64,000 nt of DNA from CAVRQM01 sp963732775 (lineage in GTDB: Bacteria; Pseudomonadota; Alphaproteobacteria; Acetobacterales; Acetobacteraceae), in the NCBI GenBank assembly GCA_963732775.1, contig CAVTAR010000001.1, forward strand, positions 1,674,001 through 1,738,000, read 5' to 3'. The notes beneath the pieces were generated by a model that was not told the origin of the DNA, did not search any database, and saw only the letters and a list, made by a program, of their open reading frames with translations. Shown one piece after another: positions 9,162-17,707 of this stretch; position 1 is the first letter of the stretch, and the number at the start of each line of letters is the position of its first letter. A program made the translations under genes and the position numbers.

Positions 9162-10177
9162 GGATCCCCTCTGGCGAGCAGCTTGAACCCCTGCACCAGC
9201 GCCTCGCGCTTATCCAGGTGCAGGCCTTCCGTCTCGTCCTTCAGCGTGCCCAGCGCCTGCCACACGGCGACCCACTCGGCAAGGCTCCTCGCCCCCAGCA
9301 GGCGTCGCTGCGCCGCGTCCTCCCGCGCCCGGGCGGCGGCGCGCACCGCCTCGGCGAGGCCTTCGCGCAGGTCGTCCATGAAGGCCGCGAACGCCGCCTC
9401 GTCGCGGGCGATCACGTCGGCGACCGCCAGCGCGTCCGCCGTGCCGAGCCGCAGCGGTTCGGCCAGCGTCCGGCGCACCAGCCCCGTCACGTCCGCGCCG
9501 TCCGCGTCGGCGAGCGCCAAGGCCCGCCCGATCGAGCCCGAGGCCCGGCGCGCCAGCGCCAGCCGCTCCGCCTCGGGCCGCTCCGGGTTCTCGCGCGCCA
9601 GCAGGGCGGCGACGTCGGCGTCGGGCAGCGGCGCCAGCGTGAGACGGCGGCAGCGGCTGCGCAGCGTCGTGGGCAGCAGCCCGGCGGCGAGGCAGGTGAG
9701 GAACAGCACGGTGCGCGACGGCGGCTCCTCCACCACCTTCAGCAGCGCGTTGGCGGCGTTGCGGTTCAGCGTGTCCGCGCCGTCGACCACCGCCACGCGC
9801 CAGCCGCCCTCGGCCGCCGTGCGGTGCAGGAAGTCCGGCAGCTTGCGGGCTTCCTCGATCAGGATGTCGGTGTGCTGCTGCTTCTTCTTCTCGTTCCACC
9901 CGGGCTGTATCGTGCACAGATCGGCGTGCCCGCCCGAGGCGACGCGGCGGAACACCGGGTGCTCCGGCGGCAGCGCCAGGTCGTCGCCCTCCGGCGGCCC
10001 GGCGAGCAGCCGGCGCGCCGCGCGGAAGGCGAGCGTCGCCTTGCCGATGCCGGCCGGCCCCAGGATCAGCCAGGCGTGATGCATCCGGGGCGAGCGCATG
10101 GCCGCCGCCAGCTCCGCCTCCGCCGCCCTGTGGCCGAGCAGCAGCGGGTTGGCGCGCGGTTCCGCCAGGCCGGTCAC
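9158..10177 (-). CDS. holB: DNA polymerase III delta' subunit
   Basis: A 339-residue clamp-loader subunit of the AAA+ family. LILGPAGIGKATLAFRAA is the P-loop, VAVVDGADTLN corresponds to Walker B, and TTLRSRCRRLTL carries the SRC sensor motif. C-terminal helices follow. The classical four-Cys zinc module is not evident; only DLCT remains in that region. The open frame extends upstream across tmk, but GTG at 10177 overlaps the tmk stop (GTGA) and gives the expected N-terminus (LAEPRANPLLLGH). It is sandwiched by coupled overlaps between tmk and metG, the usual alphaproteobacterial order. Confidence 0.93.
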   Translation of the reverse strand: MTGLAEPRANPLLLGHRAAEAELAAAMRSPRMHHAWLILGPAGIGKATLAFRAARRLLAGPPEGDDLALPPEHPVFRRVASGGHADLCTIQPGWNEKKKQQHTDILIEEARKLPDFLHRTAAEGGWRVAVVDGADTLNRNAANALLKVVEEPPSRTVLFLTCLAAGLLPTTLRSRCRRLTLAPLPDADVAALLARENPERPEAERLALARRASGSIGRALALADADGADVTGLVRRTLAEPLRLGTADALAVADVIARDEAAFAAFMDDLREGLAEAVRAAARAREDAAQRRLLGARSLAEWVAVWQALGTLKDETEGLHLDKREALVQGFKLLARGDP

Positions 10178-10812
10178 GCGGCGCCGACCGGGAGGCGCGT
10201 GCGCACGACGCTCCAGACCTCCGCCGCCACCTGCTCCGGCGCTCCCGTGGCGTCCACCAGCACGCAGCGCGTCGGGTTTTCCCGCGCGACGGCGCGGAAG
10301 CCGTCGCGCACCCGGGCGAAGAAGTCCGCGCCGAGCCGCTCGTAGCGGTCCGCCCCACCGGCGCGGTCGCGCAGCCGCGCGAGCGAGGTCTCCACCGGCA
10401 CGTCGAGCACGATGGTGAGGTCGGGGGAGATCGCGAGCATGGCGGCGAGCTGCCGTATGGCGGCACGGTCCGCGCCTTGGCCAAACCCCTGGTAGACCAT
10501 GGTGGAGTCGGAGAAGCGGTCGCACACCACCCACGCACCCTCGGCCAGCGCCGGGCGGATCACCTTGGCGACATGGTCGGCGCGCGCGGCGAAATGCAGC
10601 AGCACCTCGGCCGGCAGCGACCACTCCATCTCGCCCGACAGCAGCACTGCCCGCAGCGCCTCGGCCCCCTTCGTGCCGCCGGGCTCGCGGGTCAGGAGCA
10701 TGCGCCGCCGTGCGCCCGCGAGCGCGTCGCGGAGCCGGGCGGCTTGCGTCGACTTTCCTGCCCCCTCGCCGCCCTCGATGCTGATGAAACGTCCGCGGGG
10801 CGCAAGGGCCAT
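10174..10812 (-). CDS. tmk: Thymidylate kinase
   Basis: A 212-residue dTMP kinase, which converts dTMP to dTDP in pyrimidine deoxynucleotide synthesis. RGRFISIEGGEGAGKSTQ is the P-loop (residues 14-22). REPGGTKGAE is the dTMP-site motif and CDRFSDSTMVYQGFGQG carries the DRx catalytic Asp-Arg. LDVPVETSLARLRDR is the late family motif. The ATG at 10812 overlaps the stop of the upstream LysE gene by one base (TGATG); the frame extension upstream is shadow. Length matches the family. It is part of the dac - lysE - tmk - holB - metG run. Confidence 0.95.
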   Translation of the reverse strand: MALAPRGRFISIEGGEGAGKSTQAARLRDALAGARRRMLLTREPGGTKGAEALRAVLLSGEMEWSLPAEVLLHFAARADHVAKVIRPALAEGAWVVCDRFSDSTMVYQGFGQGADRAAIRQLAAMLAISPDLTIVLDVPVETSLARLRDRAGGADRYERLGADFFARVRDGFRAVARENPTRCVLVDATGAPEQVAAEVWSVVRTRLPVGAA

Positions 10813-11459
10813 CACGATCCCAGTCGGCCCAGCCCCCCGGCCACGAGGCGGAGACCGAACCCGCCCATCACCGAGCCCATCGTCCGGTCCACCCACACTT
10901 TCGCGCGCCGGTAGCGCGACTGCACCGGGCGCGACGAAAATCCGAAGGCCACCAGGGTGTCCCACGCCGCCTCGTTCGCGAACACCACGGCCAGTGCCGC
11001 GAGGCACACCCAGGGCGGAGTGCCCGGCGGTAGCAGCGTGAGGAAGATGCTGCCGAAGAACACGATGATCTTCGGGTTGGCGAGGCTCGTCATCGCGCCC
11101 TGCCCGTAGGCGCGCCGCCATTGCGCCGGGGCCGGTGCGGCATCGGCGACCAGGGCGAGCGGGTCACGCGCATGGCGCCAGCTCTGCACGCCGATCCAGA
11201 GCAGGAACAACCCGCCGCCGACCTGCAACACCCGGAACAGCCACGGCACCCGGCCGAGCAGGAGGTCGAGCCCCAGGCTCGCGGCGACCGCCCAGAACAG
11301 CACCGCCGTGGCCACGCCGAACCCGGTGGCGATCCCGGCCGCCCGGGATCGCGTGGCCGCGCGGCTGACCGCGACGAAGGACGGACCCGGGCTCACCACC
11401 GCCAGCAGATGCACCAGCCAGACGCCGAACAGCGACCAGAGCGGGGCTGAATGTGCCAC
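10812..11459 (-). CDS. LysE/RhtB-family amino-acid exporter
   Basis: A 215-residue inner-membrane protein with about six hydrophobic segments. The LysE-family signature is present: LLAVVSPGPSFVAVSRAATR at the first helix, GIATGFGVATAVLFWA, and LANPKIIVFFGSIFLTLLPPG in the middle. Members export amino acids or homoserine lactones; the substrate cannot be read from sequence. It lies between dac and tmk with three and minus-one base spacing, an unusual insertion into a housekeeping run but clearly co-oriented. Confidence 0.88.
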   Translation of the reverse strand: MAHSAPLWSLFGVWLVHLLAVVSPGPSFVAVSRAATRSRAAGIATGFGVATAVLFWAVAASLGLDLLLGRVPWLFRVLQVGGGLFLLWIGVQSWRHARDPLALVADAAPAPAQWRRAYGQGAMTSLANPKIIVFFGSIFLTLLPPGTPPWVCLAALAVVFANEAAWDTLVAFGFSSRPVQSRYRRAKVWVDRTMGSVMGGFGLRLVAGGLGRLGS

Positions 11460-11462
11460 CGC

Positions 11463-12689
11463 CTACGCCCCCCCCACCATCCGCGACAGCACCGCCATCG
11501 CCCGCCCCGGCAGGCTCATGCGCGCGACGTCGGCCCCCGCCAGCAGTGGCACCTGCATGCTCGGCACGCCGTCGCCCGCCACCGCCAGGTGCCCCACCTG
11601 CGTGCCGCGCACCACCGGGGCGCGCAGCGGCGCGTCGTAGGCGACCGTGACGCGCGCCTTCTGCCGCCAGTTGCGCGGCAGCGTCACCGTGAGGTCGCGC
11701 CCGCCGACCAGCGGCACCGTCGGCTGCGCGCCGAGATACACCGGCGCCTGCTCCACCGTGTCGCCGGCGGTGAACAGCGTCACGTCCTCGAACTCGCGGA
11801 ACGCCCATTCCAGCAGCCGCTCGCCCTCCTCCCCGCGCTGGCGCATGGACGTGAGCCCGTTGACCACCAGCACGATTCGCCGCCCCGCCCGCTGCGCGCT
11901 CGCCACCAGGCCGTAGCCGCCCTCCTCGGTGTGGCCGGTCTTCAGCCCGTCGGCGATGCCCTTCTGCACCAGCGAGTTGCGGTTCTCCTGCTCGATGTTG
12001 TTGTAAACGAACGAGCGCTCGCTGTCGAAATGATAGTATTCCGGGAAGTCGCGGATCAGCCGGCTCGCCAGCACGGCGATGTCGCGCGCGCTCATCACGT
12101 GCGCGGGGTCCGGCCAGCCGGTGCAGTTGCGGAAGGTCGTGTGCTGCAGGCCGAGTTCCTTGGCGCGCGCGTTCATCAGGTCGACGAACTGCTCCTCGGA
12201 GCCGGCGATCGCCTCGGCCAGCACGAGGCAGGCGTCGTTGCCGGACTGGATGATCATGCCGCGCACCAGGTCGTCGACCCGCACCGAGGTGCCGATCTGC
12301 ACGAACATCTTGGAGCCGCCCATGCGCCAGGCGCGCTCGCTAACGGGCAGCGTCTGGTCGAACTTCAGGTCGCCCGACTTCAGCTTGCCGTAGACGATGT
12401 AGGCGGTCATCAGCTTGGTCATCGACGACGGCGTCATCGCGACGTCGGCGTCCTTGTCGAGCAGCGTCGCCCCGGTGTTGAAGTCGAGCACCACGGCATA
12501 CCGCGCCGCCGTGTCGAGCGGGCCGATGGGCGTGCTGGCCGGGCTGGTCGCCTCCACCGGCTCGGCAGCCTTCTTCGCGGCCACGCGCGGCGGCTTGGCC
12601 GCCCACGCCGCCCGGCCCGCAAGCGGCAGCGTGGCGGCGAGCAGCAGCAGGCGGCGGGTCAGCCCGGCAGGTCCTGGCCTGGTCAGCAT
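11463..12689 (-). CDS. D-alanyl-D-alanine carboxypeptidase (PBP5/6 class)
   Basis: A 408-residue low-molecular-weight penicillin-binding protein that trims the terminal D-Ala of peptidoglycan pentapeptides in the periplasm. A signal peptide ends near AAWA (residue 30). The three active-site motifs are present: SxxK at residues 89-92 (SMTK), SGN in IIQSGNDACLVL and KTG in DGLKTGHTEEGG. The C-terminal PBP5-type domain follows. ATG 12689 is preceded by GAGGG and is preferred over an upstream in-frame start that would overlap rlpA. It follows rlpA by four bases and mltB further up, grouping three peptidoglycan-remodelling genes. Confidence 0.94.
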   Translation of the reverse strand: MLTRPGPAGLTRRLLLLAATLPLAGRAAWAAKPPRVAAKKAAEPVEATSPASTPIGPLDTAARYAVVLDFNTGATLLDKDADVAMTPSSMTKLMTAYIVYGKLKSGDLKFDQTLPVSERAWRMGGSKMFVQIGTSVRVDDLVRGMIIQSGNDACLVLAEAIAGSEEQFVDLMNARAKELGLQHTTFRNCTGWPDPAHVMSARDIAVLASRLIRDFPEYYHFDSERSFVYNNIEQENRNSLVQKGIADGLKTGHTEEGGYGLVASAQRAGRRIVLVVNGLTSMRQRGEEGERLLEWAFREFEDVTLFTAGDTVEQAPVYLGAQPTVPLVGGRDLTVTLPRNWRQKARVTVAYDAPLRAPVVRGTQVGHLAVAGDGVPSMQVPLLAGADVARMSLPGRAMAVLSRMVGGA

Positions 12690-12693
12690 GGGA

Positions 12694-13608
12694 TCATCCC
12701 TCGTCGACGACGATGCGGGCATCGACTACGCCCGCCGCCAGAGTCCGGTCCAGCATCGCGTCGGCCTCGGCGACGCTCGCGAGCGGCCCGATGCGCACCC
12801 GCCAGGCCCGGTCGCGCGGGGCAGCATAGTCGGTGTCGAGCCGCGCGCCCAGATCGGCGAGCCGCGCCGCCAGGCGCCGGGCGTAGGTCGGGCCGGAGAA
12901 GGCGCCGAGGTCGACAAAGAGTTCCGTCGCGCGTACCGGATATCGGGCGAGCTGCTCCGGCAGGCGCGGCAGCACCGTGGGTGCCGGCGCGGCGGCGGCG
13001 GCGGGCGACGGCGCGGGGACCGTTCGCTCCGCCGCGGCGCGCGCGGCGGAGCCCGGCGGCGGCAGCGCCTCTTCGAGGACCGACGCCGTCGGCGCGGCGG
13101 TGACGGCGATCCGGTCCCGGTCGGCGGCCAGCGCATCGGCCAGCGCCCGGCTCGCCGCCTCCTGCACCTCGATGCGCACCCGCAGCACGCTGGCCGCGCT
13201 GGCGGCCCCGAGCAGCCTCGCCGCGCGCGTGGACAGCGCCAGCGCGCGGGCCGGCGAGGCGGGGCCGCGATCGTCGAGGCGCACCAGCAGCGACAGCCCG
13301 GTCTCGAGGTTCGTCACGCGCGCCACGCACGGGAGCTGCAGCGTCGGGTGCGCGGCGACCAGCGCCGTCGGGTCGTACCGCACCCCGTCGGTCGCGAACG
13401 CCTCGTGCGCGCCGATCACCGTCGCAAGGCCGGTCTCCACGGCATCGAAGGACTCGCGCGGGTAGCGCCAGACGCCGCCGGCCTGATACGGCGGGCCGAT
13501 GGCGTAGCGCAGTAGCGCAGGCGGGGCCGCGGGCTTGCGGCGGCGGAACAGGGCGCAGCCAGGAAGCGCCGCCGCGATCGCGACGGCGACCAGGCCGCGT
13601 CTCCTCAA
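12694..13608 (-). CDS. rlpA: RlpA-like septal lipoprotein with SPOR domain
   Basis: A 304-residue envelope protein. The N-terminus has a short hydrophobic stretch ending in the lipobox LPGC. A double-psi beta-barrel RlpA domain follows (IGPPYQAGGVWRYPRES to VRLDDRGP, roughly residues 40-140), then a Pro/Ala linker. A C-terminal SPOR domain (LFVDLGAFSGPTYARRLA to the end) would bind denuded septal peptidoglycan. The frame is open far upstream across mltB. No ATG or GTG fits, but TTG at 13608 overlaps the mltB stop (TTGA) and gives a proper lipoprotein signal, so I take it as the start. RlpA homologues are lytic transglycosylases in some species. Confidence 0.85.
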   Translation of the reverse strand: MRRRGLVAVAIAAALPGCALFRRRKPAAPPALLRYAIGPPYQAGGVWRYPRESFDAVETGLATVIGAHEAFATDGVRYDPTALVAAHPTLQLPCVARVTNLETGLSLLVRLDDRGPASPARALALSTRAARLLGAASAASVLRVRIEVQEAASRALADALAADRDRIAVTAAPTASVLEEALPPPGSAARAAAERTVPAPSPAAAAAPAPTVLPRLPEQLARYPVRATELFVDLGAFSGPTYARRLAARLADLGARLDTDYAAPRDRAWRVRIGPLASVAEADAMLDRTLAAGVVDARIVVDEG

Positions 13609-14594
13609 GCCGTCACCAGGTCGCCGATCAACCCCACGCAGATGCAGTAGAAGTCCGACGGATTGTAGCGGCGGATCGCGAGGAAGCTCGGGTAGTAGGC
13701 GAAATACGCCTCGTCGCCCTGCCCGCCCGGCAGCAGCACCGCCGCCGACGCGCTCCCCGGCACGGCCGGCACGCTGCCGTCGGCCCGGCGCACCCCCGCG
13801 CGCAGCCACTCCGCCACGCTGCGGCGGCGGTCGCGGCCCACGTCGTAGGGCGTGAGCGAGGCGGGCGCGACGATCCGCTCGCCCCACGGCAGGTCGCGGG
13901 CCCAGCCCTCGCGCGCGAGGTAGTTGGCGGTCGAGGCGAACACGCAGCCGAGGTCGCCCCAGATGTCGCGCCGCCCGGTGCCGGACCAGTCGACGGCGTA
14001 TTTCAGGAAGCTGTCCGGCATGAACTGCGTCTGGCCCATCGCGCCGGCGTAGCTGCCGGTCATCTGCGCGTAGGTGATGTCGCCGTGGTCCAGGATGCGC
14101 AGCGCGTCGAGCAGCTCGGAGCGGAAGAACGCCGTCCGCCGCCCCTCCCAGGCCAGCGTCGCCAGACCGTCGATCACGTTGAAGCCGCCGGTCGCCCGGC
14201 CGTAGTCGCTCTCGAGGCCCCAGATGCCCATGATGATGCTGGGCGGGACGCCGTAGCGGTCGGACACCTGGCGCAGCAGCGCACCATGCTCGGCGTACAG
14301 CTCGCGCCCGCGCTTCACCCGGCTCGGCGAGACCAGCCGGTCGCGGTACTGCGCCCAGGTGAAGGTGAACTCCGGCTGGTGCTGGTCGAGCTGGATCACC
14401 TTCGGGTCGGGACGCAGGTTGGCGAACGCGCGGTCGAGGGTGGCCTGCGCGATGCCCTGCCGCCGCGCCTCGGCGCCGACGCCCGCCAGGAACCCCTCGA
14501 AGCTGCCGGTCGCGGCCTGGCCGATCCGTGGCCATGCGGAAGCGGTCGCGAGGGCGCCCATCAGGACGCCCCCCAGAATGCGGCGCGACACCAT
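13605..14594 (-). CDS. mltB: MltB-type lytic murein transglycosylase
   Basis: A 329-residue periplasmic lytic transglycosylase (SLT_2 / MltB family) that cleaves the MurNAc-GlcNAc bond to 1,6-anhydro products. A signal peptide is followed by FEGFLAGVGAEARRQGI. The catalytic Glu lies in IMGIWGLESDYGRATGGFNV, and AGAMGQTQFMPDSFLKYAVD plus GRRDIWGDLGCVFASTANYL are classic family motifs. The ATG at 14594 is three bases from the lpxR-like stop. With rlpA and dac it forms a peptidoglycan-remodelling block. Confidence 0.93.
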   Translation of the reverse strand: MVSRRILGGVLMGALATASAWPRIGQAATGSFEGFLAGVGAEARRQGIAQATLDRAFANLRPDPKVIQLDQHQPEFTFTWAQYRDRLVSPSRVKRGRELYAEHGALLRQVSDRYGVPPSIIMGIWGLESDYGRATGGFNVIDGLATLAWEGRRTAFFRSELLDALRILDHGDITYAQMTGSYAGAMGQTQFMPDSFLKYAVDWSGTGRRDIWGDLGCVFASTANYLAREGWARDLPWGERIVAPASLTPYDVGRDRRRSVAEWLRAGVRRADGSVPAVPGSASAAVLLPGGQGDEAYFAYYPSFLAIRRYNPSDFYCICVGLIGDLVTA

Positions 14595-14596
14595 GG

Positions 14597-15652
14597 TCAG
14601 AACCGCACCGACAGGGCGAGCGAGCCGAACTGGTGCAGGCCGCCCTTCTGGTGCTTGAACTCCTGCGTCTGCACGACGTGGGTGTAGGTGAGCCGCATCC
14701 CCCAGGCCATCAGCGCGAGCCCGCCCTGTGCCTCGCCCACGAACGGCTTCAGCGTGACCGAGCGGCTGTCGCGCCAGGTGTTGCCGTCCAGCGTGATGTC
14801 GCGCGCGACGCCCTGCCCGTCGAGACCCGCGAAGACGTACCAGGCGAACGGCCGCACCGGGCGGAACACGTCGCCGCCGGAGATGCCCGGCCGCAGCCGC
14901 GCGGTGCCGAAATCCGACGCGAGCCCCTGGCCGAGGCGGAGCTGTCCGCCGCCCTCGGCGTAGATGCGCACCGTGCCGAGGCCGGCCGAGACGTCGGCCA
15001 GCCCGTCCGTCTCGAGGCCGAACACGGTGCCCAGCGGCTGGCGCCAAGTGCGCGCCGAGAGCAGCTCGAACACCGGCTCGTCGTGCAGCTGAGTGCCCCA
15101 GCCATGCACTTCGTTCTGGCTGATGACGTCGTGAAAGCCGTTCTGGATCTGTCGCCCGAGCGCCGATGGTCCCAGCACGCCGATGCTGAGGCCGAGCGTG
15201 CTGCGGCTGCTCGCCGTGTCATGCAGCAGTCCGAGGTTGGCCAGCAGCAGCCCGGCGAACGGCCGGTCCGACAGCGGCGGATTGCCCGAATTGGTGTCCT
15301 GCGGCGTGTAGATCTGCTGGGTGATGTCGATGCTGTAGCGGTATTGCCCGGTCTGGCCGAACACCAGGTCGCCCAGCCCCTGCAGCGCTCGTGGCACGCT
15401 CTCGGTGCCCGAGGTGAAGCCCAGCCGCAGGCCGTTGGTGTAGTAGCGGTCGCTCAGCTTCGCCGAGGTGATGGTGGCGTTCTCGTCCTGCAACGTCCAG
15501 ATCGCGGTGGCGTCGGGCGTCAGGATCGGCTTCGCCGGCGCCGTTCCGATAGCCGGCCCGCTCGCCGTTTGCGGCCGTGCCGGCGCCGGTATGCCCGCCG
15601 CGGCGACGAGCGCGGCCGCGCCTGCGAGCCAGTTGCTGGTACGGACGGTCAT
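14597..15652 (-). CDS. LpxR-like outer-membrane lipid A deacylase family protein (DUF2219)
   Basis: A 351-residue beta-barrel candidate with an N-terminal signal peptide (GIPAPARPQ). The motif SDRYYTNGLRLGF and the later LGPSALGRQIQNGFH...WGTQL correspond to the conserved blocks of LpxR, which removes the 3'-acyloxyacyl chain of lipid A in the outer membrane. Alternating hydrophobic beta-strands and a C-terminal aromatic residue (LALSVRF) fit an outer-membrane barrel. The Asn-Asp pair of Salmonella LpxR is here ENAT, so catalytic equivalence is not assured. It is first in the block with mltB, rlpA and dac. Confidence 0.75.
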   Translation of the reverse strand: MTVRTSNWLAGAAALVAAAGIPAPARPQTASGPAIGTAPAKPILTPDATAIWTLQDENATITSAKLSDRYYTNGLRLGFTSGTESVPRALQGLGDLVFGQTGQYRYSIDITQQIYTPQDTNSGNPPLSDRPFAGLLLANLGLLHDTASSRSTLGLSIGVLGPSALGRQIQNGFHDVISQNEVHGWGTQLHDEPVFELLSARTWRQPLGTVFGLETDGLADVSAGLGTVRIYAEGGGQLRLGQGLASDFGTARLRPGISGGDVFRPVRPFAWYVFAGLDGQGVARDITLDGNTWRDSRSVTLKPFVGEAQGGLALMAWGMRLTYTHVVQTQEFKHQKGGLHQFGSLALSVRF

Positions 15653-15744
15653 GCGGCCCCCGAGCGGCGATACGTCATCGCCTCACGCCATACGCTGCCC
15701 GGGCGAGCCGGGGAACCCCACCCCACGCGGCGTGATGTCCGCCT

Positions 15745-16068
15745 TCAGCGGCTGCGTGCCCCCGACAGCAGCGGGTCCGCGTACACCGGCGGCCCTGGGC
15801 GTTGCGAGACCACGGAATGGCCGAAGGCGCTGCCCATGCGCTCGGCCGTCGCGGAGCGGTTGAAGCTGCCGATCGCCGGCGCCGGCGAGCGCGCCGTCAG
15901 CGTGTTCATCGCCTCGGGCGTATGCGCGCGATCGACCAGGCGGGCAAACGAGTCGTTCAGGCAGCTGTACGCGACGTCGCCGCCGACGCGCGCCTCCACG
16001 CAGCGCTCCACCGACTGCGCGCGCGCCGCCCCGGCGGCCAGCACCAGACCGAACAGCAGCCACCGCAT
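15745..16068 (-). CDS. Small secreted protein, unknown function
   Basis: A 107-residue protein with a clear signal peptide (hydrophobic run, cleavage after AARA). The mature 90 residues contain two cysteines (ERCVEARVGGDVAYSCLNDSF) likely to form one disulfide, and a Ser/Pro-rich tail. No family is recognised. It follows the PpiC gene by 24 bases on the same strand and is the last gene of the envelope cluster beginning near 24253. Confidence 0.6.
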   Translation of the reverse strand: MRWLLFGLVLAAGAARAQSVERCVEARVGGDVAYSCLNDSFARLVDRAHTPEAMNTLTARSPAPAIGSFNRSATAERMGSAFGHSVVSQRPGPPVYADPLLSGARSR

Positions 16069-16092
16069 GGTCGCCTCCCTGACGTCGACGCC

Positions 16093-17037
16093 TTACTTGG
16101 GAGCGAGCCGCGCCAGTTCGATCTCGTTGAGCTGGATCGGCTGGGCCTTCAGCAGGTCGTTGACGTAGCCTCGCGCCGCCTCCTGCTGCTTCTGCTGGCG
16201 CAGCGCGCGGACCAGCGCGTCGTGCACCTCGGCGAGCGGCGCCGGCCCCGCCGCACGGGTGCCGAGCAGGCGCAGCAGGTGCCAGCCGTCCGGCGCCCGC
16301 ACCGGGTCGGACAGTGCGCCCTCCGCCAGCCCCGCGGCGACGGCGCGCACGGCGGGCACCACCTGGTCCTCGCGCAGCCAGCCGAGGTCGCCGCCGTTCG
16401 CGGCCGAGGCACGATCGTCGGAGTTGCGCTTCGCCAGTACGGCGAAGTCGGCCTTCTTGGCGGTGATCTGCGTCCGCAGGTCGGCGATGCGCCTCTGCGC
16501 CTCGGCGTCGGCCGCGGCATCGGTGCCCGGCACGGCGATGAAGAGTTGCGCGAGGTGATACTGGCGCGGCAGCATCAGGCGCGCCTTGTTCGCCTCGTAC
16601 GCGGCCTGGATGTCGTCGTCGGATGGGTAGGCCGCGTCCGGCTGGGTCAGCGAGGCGACGTAGCCGTCGGTGATCGACTGCTCGCGTGCCCGGTCGGCGC
16701 GCCAGGCCACGTCGGGGCGCGCGTCGTATTGCTTGGCGTGCGCCTCGGCCAGCACGGAGAGTTGCAGGATGCGGTCGCGCACCGCGCGCGCCAGTGCCGC
16801 CGGATCGGTCTCCAGCGCGTGGCGCGTGTCGGGATCGCTGTTGCGCACCATCTCGCGCACCGCACTCTGGGTCAGCGCGATGGCGCCACGCTGCGCCACC
16901 ACCGGGTCGCCGGCGGGCGGCGCCTGCTGGGCCAAGGCGGGCTGGGCGAAGGCGGGCTGGGCGAAGGCGAGCTGGGCGAAGGCGGATGCCGCGAGGAGGA
17001 GGGCGGCGACGCAACTCGCCGGGCGGGCGATCCTCAC
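16093..17037 (-). CDS. Periplasmic parvulin-type peptidyl-prolyl isomerase (PpiC/SurA-like)
   Basis: A 314-residue exported foldase. The N-terminal signal contains a tandem five-residue repeat with AxA-type cleavage sites. A SurA-like helical N-domain follows, then a parvulin rotamase domain from about residue 165 (RQYHLAQLFIAVPG, FAVLAKRNSDDRASAANGGDLGWLRE, DGWHLLRLLGTR). GTG at 17037 overlaps the stop of the coiled-coil gene (GTGA). Parvulins of this class assist outer-membrane protein folding. The location downstream of a porin and a TpsB-like protein suggests it serves that cluster. The start is slightly uncertain. Confidence 0.85.
   Translation of the reverse strand: MRIARPASCVAALLLAASAFAQLAFAQPAFAQPALAQQAPPAGDPVVAQRGAIALTQSAVREMVRNSDPDTRHALETDPAALARAVRDRILQLSVLAEAHAKQYDARPDVAWRADRAREQSITDGYVASLTQPDAAYPSDDDIQAAYEANKARLMLPRQYHLAQLFIAVPGTDAAADAEAQRRIADLRTQITAKKADFAVLAKRNSDDRASAANGGDLGWLREDQVVPAVRAVAAGLAEGALSDPVRAPDGWHLLRLLGTRAAGPAPLAEVHDALVRALRQQKQQEAARGYVNDLLKAQPIQLNEIELARLAPK
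16926..16985. repeat. Four tandem 15-bp units inside the PpiC signal-peptide region
   Basis: Four consecutive 15-base units of the form gctgggcgaaggcgg (single-base variants in units 1 and 3). On the coding strand they encode repeats of A-F-A-Q-P/L within the exported N-terminus of the foldase gene. Confidence 0.9.
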
Positions 17038-17702
17038 GGCGCCTTCGCCTTGAAGATGCGCAGGTCGTAGATCCGGTCGTCGTAGTCCTGCACCAGGTTC
17101 TCCAGTTCCACTTCCTTGAACCCCAGCACCGGCTCGTAGCTGCCGAGCAGCAGCCGGCGGAAACTCTGCGTGCGATACAGGTGCAGGATGTCCTTGGCCA
17201 GCAGCGCGAGCTTCTGGTTGGCGTCGTAGCTCGCCTGGTCCGCCTTGGTCGCGGTCTGCAGGTTCGCCGCGAGCTGCTTCGCCTCGGCGTCCTTCTCGCG
17301 CGCGATGCCGGCGGCCTGCTGGTAGGCGGCCTGCCACTTCGCGTTGCTGGCGGACAATGCCGCGTTGTCGCGACGCGCCGCGTCGAGTGCCGCCTGCGCC
17401 TGTCGCAGCGCGTCCTGCAACCCTGCCGCCTGGTCGGGGCCGGGCGGCGCGCCGGGTGCGCCTGGCTGCGGCTGGGCGGCGAGCTTGGCTTGCAGGTCGG
17501 CCACCTGCTGTTGCAGGGCGTCGCGCTGCTTGGTCGCGCTGTCGCGGTCGGCCTGGAGCTGCGCCTGGGAGTCCTGGAGCGCCCGCAGGTCCACGGTCGA
17601 CCGCCGCAGCGCCTCGCGCAGCTTGTCCTCGGTGGTCTGGTCCTGCGCCAGCGCCGGCCTGGCGGCGAGCAGCAGCAGCAGCAAAGTGGGGAAAGTGCGC
17701 AT
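17034..17702 (-). CDS. Periplasmic coiled-coil protein, unknown function
   Basis: A 222-residue exported protein: signal peptide to LAARPALAQ, then nearly continuous heptad-rich alpha helix with Gln/Ala/Asp bias (residues ~25-150), interrupted by a Pro/Gly hinge (QPQPGAPGAPPGP). It ends in a short conserved-looking C-terminal segment (YDDRIYDLRIFKAKAP). It sits five bases after the porin gene and overlaps the foldase start by four bases. It may be a periplasmic spacer or adaptor for the TonB-like system, but this is inferred from position only. Confidence 0.65.
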   Translation of the reverse strand: MRTFPTLLLLLLAARPALAQDQTTEDKLREALRRSTVDLRALQDSQAQLQADRDSATKQRDALQQQVADLQAKLAAQPQPGAPGAPPGPDQAAGLQDALRQAQAALDAARRDNAALSASNAKWQAAYQQAAGIAREKDAEAKQLAANLQTATKADQASYDANQKLALLAKDILHLYRTQSFRRLLLGSYEPVLGFKEVELENLVQDYDDRIYDLRIFKAKAP

Positions 17703-17707
17703 GGGGC

